Assembly: GCF_027920545.1 (NCBI RefSeq)
Contig: NZ_CP115859.1
Span: 930,001 to 994,000 of the forward strand
Direction of reading: 5' to 3'
DNA: 64,000 nucleotides
Origin: Chryseobacterium camelliae
Lineage (GTDB): Bacteria > Bacteroidota > Bacteroidia > Flavobacteriales > Weeksellaceae
The position numbers and the translations under genes are program-made. Shown here piece after piece: positions 44,751 through 52,000 of this stretch. Under the pieces are notes generated by a model that was not told where the DNA came from, ran no database searches, and saw nothing but the letters and a program-made list of their open reading frames with translations. Every line of letters begins with the position of its first letter. Position 1 is the first letter of the stretch.

Positions 44751-44779
44751 TTCTCTATTTTCAAAGTTTAATTAGATGG

Positions 44780-44808
44780 TTTCGGCGGGCAAAGCCCGCC
44801 GAAATTTT
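44780..44808. terminator. GC-rich hairpin 2 with T-tract
   Basis: TTTCGGCGGGC/GCCCGCCGAAA (44780-44790, 44794-44804) with a 3-nt loop, then T6 on plus: a strong intrinsic terminator. It resembles hairpin 1 in its outer sequence. Confidence 0.85.
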
Positions 44809-44860
44809 TTATATCATTGATTACAAAGTAAATATGTAAACACTTCTTCTTTAATACCAA

Positions 44861-45451
44861 TTATTTCAACACCTTTTCCGATTCGAGGCTAAGATTCAAC
44901 AAATGATGAAAAGCTTCTCCCATTTCATCAGAAGCCCTAACAATAGCATTCTCCAGCATATTCCTGATTTGTTTTTCTGTAACCCCGGCTTCTGTCCAGC
45001 TTTTTCCTGAGGTATGAGAATTCAGAATAAACGGCATGATTCTATCAATGGCACAAGCAAAAATGGCATCCGGAGTTTTTTCTTCTTCAAATTCTAACCA
45101 CAAGTTAAAAAATTCCGTTTTTAAAGGTTCATCTAAAATTCCGAAAATTTTTTGAGCAGAAATTTTTTCTCTTTCAAATTTTCCAACCATGGCTGCTTCA
45201 TCAAATAAAAATGTATCTCCGGCTTCAATCTCCACCAAATCATGAATGGAAAGCATTCTGATCACTCTCAGCAAATCAATATCAGTTCTGTTTTTAGCAT
45301 AAGGGAAAAGAATTTGTGCCAAAATAATAATCTGCCACGAATGCTCTGCCGTATTTTCTCTCCTGGAATCATCCGCATTGTAATTTCTTCTCTGTACATT
45401 TTTTAAGGCATCTACTGCCAAAATAAAATCAATCTCCTTCTGTATTTTCAT
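44861..45451 (-). CDS. HD-domain phosphohydrolase (YfbR-like 5'-deoxynucleotidase type)
   Basis: A 196-residue metal-dependent hydrolase. The HD metal site is visible as TAEHSWQ (His) and LSIHDLVEIEAGDTF (HD plus Glu/Asp), and the late VDR in CAIDRIMPF contributes the final Asp. This matches the HD_3/YfbR type that dephosphorylates deoxynucleoside monophosphates, though the substrate is not proven. It is monocistronic and convergent with the thioesterase. Confidence 0.87.
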   Translation of the reverse strand: MKIQKEIDFILAVDALKNVQRRNYNADDSRRENTAEHSWQIIILAQILFPYAKNRTDIDLLRVIRMLSIHDLVEIEAGDTFLFDEAAMVGKFEREKISAQKIFGILDEPLKTEFFNLWLEFEEEKTPDAIFACAIDRIMPFILNSHTSGKSWTEAGVTEKQIRNMLENAIVRASDEMGEAFHHLLNLSLESEKVLK

Positions 45452-45650
45452 TCTTTATTTTATTTATCGTATTCGTTTAGTCGAATCAATTCATTAGGAT
45501 TTCATCAAAAAATTCTGATATAAAAGTACGAAAATTTAAAATTTCAGAGTGAAAATTGCCTTACCCAAAATTAGCACTCAAATCTGAATTAAAATTATTT
45601 AACTGATTTTCAATTATTTAAACAAAAATAAAAAATAATTTCACTACTTT

Positions 45651-45693
45651 GTATTGCATAATACCATTTTATTTACATATCTTTGTAATGTAA
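45651..45693 (+). promoter_or_regulatory. padR promoter with overlapping inverted repeats (putative PadR operator)
   Basis: In the 315-bp gap 45452-45766. The promoter is TTG (45654-45656), 21 nt, TATCTTTG (45678-45685). TTACAT at 45673-45678 and ATGTAA at 45688-45693 form an inverted repeat spanning the -7 box. A second one, GTATT/AATAC, lies at 45651-45664 over the -33 box. PadR regulators bind ATGT/ACAT-type dyads, so autoregulation is likely. The rest of the gap is AT-rich, with nothing else evident. Confidence 0.6.
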
Positions 45694-45766
45694 AATCGAA
45701 ATAGGATCATCTAGCTAGGTTCCGAACTTCGAAAATTATATAACTAATTAACAAAACTTATTAAAG

Positions 45767-46096
45767 ATGAATACTGAAAATACCAAAGCGCAAATGCGAA
45801 AAGGAATTCTGGAATTCTGTATTTTAAGTCTCATCAATCATCGTGAAATGTATGTTTCCGACTTAATAGATGAGCTGAAAAAAGGAAAACTGGACGTAGT
45901 AGAAGGAACACTCTACCCCCTTTTAACAAGATTAAAAAATGGTGAGTTCCTTTCATACAGATGGGAAGAATCTACAGGAGGACCACCTAGAAAATACTAC
46001 CAGATTACAGAAAAAGGTAAATTATTTTTAGATGAACTTCAAAATACCTGGAATGAATTAACAGATTCCGTAAACCAAATCACTCAAAAAAATTAA
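45767..46096 (+). CDS. PadR-family transcriptional regulator
   Basis: A 109-residue winged-helix repressor. The PadR pattern reads KGILEFCILSLINHREMYVSDLIDELK, then VVEGTLYPLLTRLKNGEFLSYRWEESTGGPPRKYYQITEKGKLFLDELQ; the P-x-R-K-Y-Y wing is diagnostic. It belongs to the short PadR subfamily. It stands 11 bp before the PspC-domain gene, so it likely controls that operon, including itself. The inducer is unknown. Confidence 0.92.
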   Translation: MNTENTKAQMRKGILEFCILSLINHREMYVSDLIDELKKGKLDVVEGTLYPLLTRLKNGEFLSYRWEESTGGPPRKYYQITEKGKLFLDELQNTWNELTDSVNQITQKN

Positions 46097-46107
46097 AAAA
46101 CAAAGCT

Positions 46108-47835
46108 ATGAACAAGACACTCTCAATAGGACTCGCAGGTTTTTCTTTTACGATAGAAGAACACGCATATATAAAGCTTAGCGATTACCTTAATGCACTG
46201 AGAAGCTCACTGGATGCTTCGGAAGCGGAAGAGGTAATGCATGACATAGAAATCAGAATGGTAGAAATCTTCAGAGATTCTTTAGGGAAACGTGAAGTAA
46301 TCAATGACTCAGATGTAGAAAGAGTAATTGCACAGATCGGAAGCCCTGAAAAAATTGAAGAGCAGGAAGAAGCTTATTATTCTGAAAAAAATACTAAACA
46401 ATCTTATTCTTCAGGAACTGAGCATACGGATAAAAAACAATTGTTCCGTGATCCTGAAAGACAAAAAATTGCAGGTGTTTGTGCCGGATTAGCTCATTAT
46501 GTCGGTATGGATATTACGGCAATGAGAGCCATCTGGTTAGGAATTTTCGTTTTAGGAATTTTTACAGCCGCTGTTTCATCAACGTTAGTTTTCTTGCTTT
46601 ACGTAATCCTTTGGGCAGTATTACCAAAAGCAGAAACTGCAGCAGATTTCCTGAAAATGAAGGGAAAGCCTATGAACTTCGACAATCTTAAGAATGAGTC
46701 TAATAAATTGGTACAATTTGCCAACGAATCTACTCAGAGGGTCGGAGAAATCTATATCGAGAACAAACCTTACATCAACAACGCAGGAAGCGGACTTTGG
46801 AATGTTGTAAGATACGTTTTAGGAGGAATTTTTGCATTCATGTCTCTATCTTGTTTAATCGGAGTATTTGTAGTATTCGGTTTCATGGGAGCAGACAGTG
46901 ACTTCCCTCCTATCAGCGAAATGAATTTCTATTTTGACAATGACAGCATGAGATACATCATCATGGCACTGATCATCTTAGGAAGTTTAATCCCAGCAAT
47001 GATCTTCGGATTATTAAGTATTAAATTAATTTCTCCAAAAACGAAATTAAGAAATACAGGTTGGGTAATCGGAGCACTTTTCCTTGCATTGATTTCTTTG
47101 GGTACTTATTTCGGATTCAGCATGGCGAAAAAAGAAATGTTCTTAAAAGGTCACAAGGAAGATACGGAAGAAATTTCCATCAATACCACTTCAGACACTC
47201 TATATGTTGATTTAAAGCAGGTTGCCATTCCTCAAAACTTTAAGGGTTATGATAACGATCTTTATTCCGACAAGGTTTCCGTATATGAAAAAGATTGGAC
47301 CCATGTAGATGTAACAAGAAAAGCGAATATCAAAACGCCATACTTAATCATTAAAAAAGAAGCAAAAGGATACAATCTTCCATTGAATGTAAACGTTCCG
47401 GTAGAAATTATTGACAATAAGGTAATACTTCCTAACTACGTTAAATATCCATACGAACACAGATTCAGAGATTACAGCATTGATTATGAATTAGTAATTC
47501 CACAGAATACCATTGTAATCCCGGCTAAGAAAGACGGAATTAATTTCGACGGAGATCTGAACAATGACGGAATCAACGATAACGATCAGGAAAGAGACGA
47601 AGACGGAAATATCAAAATCGAAAAGAACAAAATCACAGTAAACGGTTCTACTATCGAATACAGTTCTGATGATAAAGACAGCGACAGCATAATCATCAAC
47701 GGTAAAAAAGTTCCTAGCAACCAGGCAGATAAAGTAATTGACTCTATGAAACACAGCATCAAAAAAATGAAAGGCGGTAACGTAGACATCAAAGTAAACG
47801 AAGATAAAAACGAAATTTCCATACAAACTAAATAA
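46108..47835 (+). CDS. PspC-domain membrane protein
   Basis: A 575-residue envelope protein. Residues 1-95 are a helical cytoplasmic domain of the type found next to PadR (AYIKLSDYLNALRSSLDASEAEEVMHDIEIRMVEIF). Residues ~110-172 are a PspC domain (LFRDPERQKIAGVCAGLAHYVGMD followed by a membrane helix). Three more helices lie at about 228-260, 285-310 and 320-345. The C-terminal ~225 residues are charged and probably extracytoplasmic. PspC proteins sense or counter membrane stress. It is co-transcribed with PadR. Confidence 0.88.
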   Translation: MNKTLSIGLAGFSFTIEEHAYIKLSDYLNALRSSLDASEAEEVMHDIEIRMVEIFRDSLGKREVINDSDVERVIAQIGSPEKIEEQEEAYYSEKNTKQSYSSGTEHTDKKQLFRDPERQKIAGVCAGLAHYVGMDITAMRAIWLGIFVLGIFTAAVSSTLVFLLYVILWAVLPKAETAADFLKMKGKPMNFDNLKNESNKLVQFANESTQRVGEIYIENKPYINNAGSGLWNVVRYVLGGIFAFMSLSCLIGVFVVFGFMGADSDFPPISEMNFYFDNDSMRYIIMALIILGSLIPAMIFGLLSIKLISPKTKLRNTGWVIGALFLALISLGTYFGFSMAKKEMFLKGHKEDTEEISINTTSDTLYVDLKQVAIPQNFKGYDNDLYSDKVSVYEKDWTHVDVTRKANIKTPYLIIKKEAKGYNLPLNVNVPVEIIDNKVILPNYVKYPYEHRFRDYSIDYELVIPQNTIVIPAKKDGINFDGDLNNDGINDNDQERDEDGNIKIEKNKITVNGSTIEYSSDDKDSDSIIINGKKVPSNQADKVIDSMKHSIKKMKGGNVDIKVNEDKNEISIQTK

Positions 47836-47851
47836 TTAACTGCAGAGAGTG

Positions 47852-47899
47852 GCAGAAGGTGTGAATGGATGGCAACAGTTTGAAATTCACACTCTTCTT
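47852..47899 (+). terminator. imperfect hairpin after PspC gene
   Basis: GTGTGAAT/ATTCACAC (47859-47866, 47885-47892), extended imperfectly by AGAAG/CTTCT, with an AT-rich tract after it. A weak terminator or decayed repeat. Confidence 0.45.
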
Positions 47900-47933
47900 C
47901 TCTCAAAAAGATTAAAAAAATCAACTTTTTAGC

Positions 47934-47962
47934 TTGTTTATCAAAAAAATAGCATATCTTCG
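47934..47962 (+). promoter_or_regulatory. possible promoter for the 20-codon ORF
   Basis: TTG (47934-47936), 18 nt, TATCTTCG (47955-47962; one mismatch to TAnnTTTG). It would give a leader of about 40 nt before the ATG at 48010. Confidence 0.4.
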
Positions 47963-48009
47963 TGAAGTTATTTTAATCCCCAAATCAATAACAAAAATAT
48001 TTTTTAACC

Positions 48010-48072
48010 ATGGTACAAGTAGCATTAGAAATTGTAATGAAAATCGTAGATTTAATCAGCGGTTTGTTTTAA
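48010..48072 (+). CDS. 20-residue amphipathic peptide (candidate small ORF)
   Basis: ATG to TAA, 20 codons. The peptide is mostly Val/Ile/Leu/Met/Phe, with polar residues at 3 (Gln), 7 (Glu), 11 (Lys), 14 (Asp) and 17 (Ser), i.e. every three to four positions, so one helix face is polar and the rest hydrophobic. It ends GLF. This resembles phenol-soluble-modulin-like or other membrane-active peptides, or a type I toxin. A promoter-like sequence stands before it and a strong hairpin after it. It lies in the 312-bp gap between the PspC and acyltransferase genes. Translation is unproven. Confidence 0.4.
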   Translation: MVQVALEIVMKIVDLISGLF

Positions 48073-48089
48073 GAGCGATAATATTTCAA

Positions 48090-48097
48090 TATATTTG
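48090..48097 (+). promoter_or_regulatory. -7 box for acyltransferase gene
   Basis: TATATTTG, 50 nt before the ATG at 48148; the hairpin at 48100-48126 would then lie at the very 5' end of the mRNA. Confidence 0.45.
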
Positions 48098-48099
48098 TA

Positions 48100-48130
48100 A
48101 AGTATAACCAATATTTGGTTATACTTTTTT
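48100..48130 (+). terminator. terminator (or 5' hairpin) upstream of acyltransferase gene
   Basis: A perfect 12-bp stem AAGTATAACCAA/TTGGTTATACTT (48100-48111, 48115-48126) with a 3-nt loop, then TTTT. It can end transcripts from the 20-codon ORF or PspC gene. Confidence 0.8.
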
Positions 48131-48147
48131 GTTTTAATACGAAGATT

Positions 48148-48744
48148 ATGAAAAAACTAATTGGCAAACTGATGCTGAAAATCTTAGGCTGGAAAGTCGT
48201 TTTACAAGGTGATAAAAGCAGCTTAGACAGGTGTATCCTAGTGGTAGCACCTCACACCCACAATATGGAATATATTTTGGGAAATCTTGCCTATTGGTCT
48301 TTAGAAAAACCCCTGAAAGTAATCATTAAAGATGCTCATACAAAAGCTTGGTACGGTGGAATTGTAAGAGGTTTGGGAGGAATCGGGATCAACAGAAGCC
48401 AGAAGAATGATCTGGTAAATTTCGTGGCAAAACAATTTGAAAAAGATAATTTCAGCTTGGTAATCACTCCTGAAGGGACAAGAAGCTGGGTTCCTAAGTG
48501 GAGAAAAGGATTCTATCATATGGCTTTGGCAGCAAAGGTTCCTATCGTGTTAGCAGCAGGAGATTTTAAAAGAAAAATAGTTTATTTAGGCTACACAATC
48601 CCTTATGAAAGAATTGCGTCTGTTCCTTTTTCAGAAATTATGGAAGAAATTCAAAATTATTATATCAAAAACGATATTGTACCCAAAATTCCGGCAAACT
48701 GGAATCCGAATATTATGGGGAATGAGAGTGAAGCTAGAAGCTAG
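48148..48744 (+). CDS. PlsC-like 1-acylglycerol-3-phosphate acyltransferase family protein
   Basis: A 198-residue membrane-associated acyltransferase of phospholipid synthesis type. The catalytic block reads APHTHNMEYI: His36 and Glu41, so the usual HX4D is HX4E here. The glycerol-phosphate motif ITPEGTRS follows (about residue 112), then KWRKGFYHMA and VPIVLA. The ATG at 48148 is used; an upstream TTG lies inside the hairpin. Its last codons (SEARS, stop) are read from a tandem 7-mer repeat that continues downstream. Confidence 0.83.
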   Translation: MKKLIGKLMLKILGWKVVLQGDKSSLDRCILVVAPHTHNMEYILGNLAYWSLEKPLKVIIKDAHTKAWYGGIVRGLGGIGINRSQKNDLVNFVAKQFEKDNFSLVITPEGTRSWVPKWRKGFYHMALAAKVPIVLAAGDFKRKIVYLGYTIPYERIASVPFSEIMEEIQNYYIKNDIVPKIPANWNPNIMGNESEARS

Positions 48745-48784
48745 AAGCAAAATTACTTTTTACTTTCTACTTTTTACTTTTATC
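48729..48784. repeat. tandem 7-mer purine and pyrimidine repeats
   Basis: Left half: AAGCTAG repeated twice plus AAGC. Right half: ACTTTTT, ACTTTCT, ACTTTTT, ACTTTTA. The halves are loosely complementary, a decayed hairpin. The left half overlaps the acyltransferase stop codon. A short similar tract is present at 32404-32478. Confidence 0.6.
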
Positions 48785-48807
48785 CATAAAAAATTACTCA
48801 TCTTACT

Positions 48808-49242
48808 ATGTACACGAAAGATAAAACCAAAGAAGAAATATTAGCATTCATCAATAACTGGGGTGGCGAAACATTTGCAAAAACGCTGGAAATAAGATTT
48901 ACAGATATTGATCTTGACCATGAAACATTAACAGCCACAATGCCTGTTTTACCAAGAATACATCAGCCATTCGGAATTATGCACGGTGGAGCCAGCTGTG
49001 TTTTGGCAGAAACAATGGGCTCCAGCCTTTCTAATATTTTTATCGACGGCGAAAAATATTATGGTGTAGGTACCAATATTAATACCAACCATTTAAGAAG
49101 TAAAAAAGACGGCATTGTAACGGCTGTTGCCCGTTTTATCAGAAAAGGAAAATCTATGCATGTCTCCGAAATCGAAATTCGTGATGAGAAAGGTCAGCTA
49201 GTAAGCCACACAACCATGACAAATACGATCATCAATAAATAA
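48808..49242 (+). CDS. PaaI-type hotdog thioesterase (possible MenI)
   Basis: A 144-residue thioesterase of the PaaI/MenI group. The catalytic HGG loop is seen in HQPFGIMHGGASCVLAETMGSSLS, with the later strand GIVTAVARFIRKGKSMHVSEIEIRDEKGQLV. MenI members hydrolyse 1,4-dihydroxy-2-naphthoyl-CoA in menaquinone synthesis. That role is plausible because menF lies 3.7 kb downstream, but other PaaI-type roles are not excluded. A terminator follows at 49264-49289. Confidence 0.85.
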   Translation: MYTKDKTKEEILAFINNWGGETFAKTLEIRFTDIDLDHETLTATMPVLPRIHQPFGIMHGGASCVLAETMGSSLSNIFIDGEKYYGVGTNINTNHLRSKKDGIVTAVARFIRKGKSMHVSEIEIRDEKGQLVSHTTMTNTIINK

Positions 49243-49263
49243 TTTTTTTACACCATAAACTAC

Positions 49264-49289
49264 AAGGCTCAATTTTTGAGCCTTTTTTT
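49264..49289 (+). terminator. terminator after PaaI-type thioesterase
   Basis: A 9-bp stem AAGGCTCAA/TTGAGCCTT (49264-49272, 49276-49284) with a 3-nt loop, then a T-tract. Confidence 0.9.
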
Positions 49290-49356
49290 ATACATCTGCT
49301 GCAACCTTTTTAATTTTCCGCATCATATAGATATAAAAAGCTTTAAATTTATATCT

Positions 49357-49812
49357 ATGAAAAAAATTCTACTTTTAACTGTCGCAATTTCAGCACTCTT
49401 CATAATGTCCTGTCAGGAAAATGAAGAAAATTCGACAGCCAGCATTCCGATAAACAGTCAGCTTATTGGAAAAGGGTCTATATCGTCTCATTCTATGCCA
49501 CAACAAAATATCGCGATCACCAACACAACACAATGGAATACCTTCCTTACTGCTCTGGACAGCACTTATAATGTTTCGGGGAGTTTTACGGAAATCAATA
49601 TCGATTTTAATCAATATATGCTGATTGTAGCTTTTGACCAGGTTTATAATAATGGAGGTCATTCTATAGATATTGTGGCAATAGATGAGTCCTCTCAAAG
49701 TATCAATGTAGATGTAGAAAAACTATTGCAGGGAAACACAACTTCTGTCATCACACAGCCTTATCACATTGTGAAAATCCCTAAAATTGCAAAACCTATC
49801 GTATTCTATTAA
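49357..49812 (+). CDS. PrcB-like lipoprotein
   Basis: A 151-residue lipoprotein; the ATG at 49357 gives a signal ending in Cys19 (FIMSC). The rest fits a PrcB_C-type domain: NTTQWNTFLTALDS, the strand FNQYMLIVAFDQVYNNGGHSIDIVAI and the end PYHIVKIPKIAKPIVF. The family is associated with protease complexes in Treponema, but here no protease gene lies nearby. It begins a same-strand cluster with the next three genes. Confidence 0.75.
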   Translation: MKKILLLTVAISALFIMSCQENEENSTASIPINSQLIGKGSISSHSMPQQNIAITNTTQWNTFLTALDSTYNVSGSFTEINIDFNQYMLIVAFDQVYNNGGHSIDIVAIDESSQSINVDVEKLLQGNTTSVITQPYHIVKIPKIAKPIVFY

Positions 49813-49837
49813 ATCTTTTTACTTTTAATAAAAAGCC

Positions 49838-50890
49838 ATGAGAAATTTAATTATACCCTTTATTTTATTGTTGACCGTTATATTTTCCTGTAGAGAGAAC
49901 ACAAATGATGAAATTCTTGAAAAAACACTAAATCCGGTAGATGTTTATGCCGCCGGAAAAGAAAATGATATTGCTTGTTATTGGAAAAACAACATTAAAA
50001 CTAATTTAACCGGCGGAAATGGAATAACTGCAAGGAAAATTATTGTTGAGAATAATGATGTTTACGTTCTTGGTACGAGTGATGTAAATCCGATTAATTT
50101 TTATCTTTGGAAAAATAATGTTAAAATAAACATTAATCAGTATATAGGAGTGAATGTAAACACCACAAATCCATTAGATTATTTTCATATTATTGATGAC
50201 TTTCTGATAGACCAAGGAAACATCTATCTTCTTGGAAATATAAGAAGTCCTACTATCTCCTCAGCATATACACGTGAGCTTTGCTATTGGAAAAACGGGG
50301 TAAAAACAGTATTATTTACTGAAAACTCTTCTTTTTCTTCACCTTATATGGTTACAAGAAATTTTGCAATTTATAATGGAGATATTTATAGTCCGGTCAA
50401 TAAACGACTTAATCATTACGTTGATGCTCCAAATGAGGTAGGTTATTTTAAAAACAATACTTATTATACTGTATCACCATATTCTGATCAAAAAAGTTTT
50501 AGACATATTTCAAATGGCTCAAACGGTGTATATTTATCAATGTATGATAATAATACCAATAATACTTACTATAAAAATCTTATAAATAATACAGATAGCT
50601 ATATCTCTCAAACGGTAAAAGGTAAATTTAATCTTGACGGAAATGATATTTATGACTTCAGTAATGGACAAAATTACTTTAAAAATGATGTCAGCACTCC
50701 TTTAACTTATGCTTCAGGATTCAATGCGATTGAAGACTTAACGGCTCTCAATCAAAATGTCTATCAAATCAGATCCAAATCTGTCAGTGATAAAAAGGAT
50801 TCTTATAAAATCTATATCAACAATACCGAAGTTCTGCAAATTAATGCCACAAACGGAATTTTTACTTCAATCTTCGCCATACAAAACTAA
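49838..50890 (+). CDS. lipoprotein with repeated YWKNN-type motifs
   Basis: A 350-residue lipoprotein; the signal ends at Cys18 (IFSC). It carries several units of the form (C)YWKNN/G.K..L or LWKNNVKI, alternating with I.(N/D)GDIY.L, suggesting a blade-type beta-propeller of about six repeats. I do not know a function. The stop TAA is followed at once by the ATG of the sigma-factor gene (no gap). It is therefore very likely co-transcribed with the signalling pair. Confidence 0.72.
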   Translation: MRNLIIPFILLLTVIFSCRENTNDEILEKTLNPVDVYAAGKENDIACYWKNNIKTNLTGGNGITARKIIVENNDVYVLGTSDVNPINFYLWKNNVKININQYIGVNVNTTNPLDYFHIIDDFLIDQGNIYLLGNIRSPTISSAYTRELCYWKNGVKTVLFTENSSFSSPYMVTRNFAIYNGDIYSPVNKRLNHYVDAPNEVGYFKNNTYYTVSPYSDQKSFRHISNGSNGVYLSMYDNNTNNTYYKNLINNTDSYISQTVKGKFNLDGNDIYDFSNGQNYFKNDVSTPLTYASGFNAIEDLTALNQNVYQIRSKSVSDKKDSYKIYINNTEVLQINATNGIFTSIFAIQN

Positions 50891-51988
50891 ATGCAAAATA
50901 TACTCAACTGGCAAAAAATCTATCTCGATCATTCCCCAAAACTTTTGGGGATTTGTCGCAGGTATATTACAGATCTTCAGACTGCGGAAGATATTTTGCA
51001 GGACAGTTTTATGATGGCCATCCAAAAAAATCATCAGTTGAAAGACGAGAAAGCTATTTTCCCCTGGTTGAAAAAAATTGTAGTCAATAATGCGTTGCAG
51101 TCCATCCGTAAAACCACTAAAGATCCTTTTATCAATATCGAACCCTCAGAAATCCCAGATCCGTTTACCGAAATGACAACCTCTGCAAATGACGAAACAA
51201 AGCATATTTTAGCTTATAATTTCACGAGTGAAGAGCTTTTAAAATCCATCGATAATCTCCCTCCTCATCACAAATCGGTTTTCAACCTTTATTATATTGA
51301 AAACTATTCTCATGCGGAAATTTCAAATCTTTTAAAAATTCCTGTCAACACATCGAAGTCACATTTAATGAGGGCAAAAAAATTTGTTCAGAATTACCTG
51401 CTCACTCATTTTGTTACTAAAGAAACCCCAAAAAACAAGACTGCTCAGCTTTTAGTGTTCTTAGGATTTGGAGGTTTATTGTGGGCACAGACATTTCAAA
51501 ATAAGTTTTCAGATTTTTCAGTTTCGCCATCCAAAAACTTTGAAATTCCTGCTGATCTTCCCATCAATACAATCACATTTTCATCAAACAATTCCTGGAA
51601 ACAGAAAGTTGTTATCGGTTCTACCCTTTTCATTATTATTGTCGGATCAATTTTACTCTTTAATCCAAAAAACTCTTTAATTACAACATTTAATTCTCAT
51701 GGTTCTGATGCTGAATCAGAAGAAAAACGCCTTTCAACGAATGAAGTAAAAACAGATCAGGAGAATAAAATCGATCAGGAGGAAGCTTTAAAAGATTCTT
51801 CAATTTCCCGGAAATCAAATTCAGAAGCCAAAAAAAATTCAGAACCTGATAATCCTTCTTCTTTCAAGACAAAAAACTTAGTATCTTCAAAAACTATAAT
51901 CAAAAAAGATTCTGCCGAATCTGTTTCTCACAAAGTGATTGTTGTGAAAAAGATTATTCAGAGAGACACTATTTATGTAGAAAGATAA
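50891..51988 (+). CDS. ECF sigma factor fused to a membrane and periplasmic anti-sigma-like tail
   Basis: A 365-residue protein. Residues ~8-75 are sigma region 2 (ICRRYITDLQTAEDILQDSFMMAIQ), ~112-165 region 4 (LLKSIDNLPPHHKSVFNLYYIENYSHAEISNLLKIPVNTSKSHLMRAKKFV). Beyond the usual end come a hydrophobic stretch (184-200), a linker with FSDFSVSP, a membrane helix (238-257) and a charged tail ending QRDTIYVER. The latter part resembles an anti-sigma factor that is normally separate. The next gene's product shares the DT(V/I)YVE motif. No stop or frameshift is visible between the parts. Confidence 0.88.
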   Translation: MQNILNWQKIYLDHSPKLLGICRRYITDLQTAEDILQDSFMMAIQKNHQLKDEKAIFPWLKKIVVNNALQSIRKTTKDPFINIEPSEIPDPFTEMTTSANDETKHILAYNFTSEELLKSIDNLPPHHKSVFNLYYIENYSHAEISNLLKIPVNTSKSHLMRAKKFVQNYLLTHFVTKETPKNKTAQLLVFLGFGGLLWAQTFQNKFSDFSVSPSKNFEIPADLPINTITFSSNNSWKQKVVIGSTLFIIIVGSILLFNPKNSLITTFNSHGSDAESEEKRLSTNEVKTDQENKIDQEEALKDSSISRKSNSEAKKNSEPDNPSSFKTKNLVSSKTIIKKDSAESVSHKVIVVKKIIQRDTIYVER

Positions 51989-52000
51989 ACTGACCCAACC

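Noticed and set aside
46479..46691. 70-codon frame within the PspC gene
   Set aside because: Out-of-frame shadow of the PspC/membrane-helix region; no independent start signal.
47992..47999. Minus-strand TATTTTTG box as an antisense promoter for the 20-codon ORF
   Set aside because: It would transcribe away from the ORF, and the nearest TTG lies only 16 nt away, so it gives no antitoxin RNA over the peptide.
49276..49356. 27-codon longer start of the PrcB-like lipoprotein
   Set aside because: The extension overlaps the terminator at 49264-49289, and the lipoprotein signal starts at the ATG 49357.
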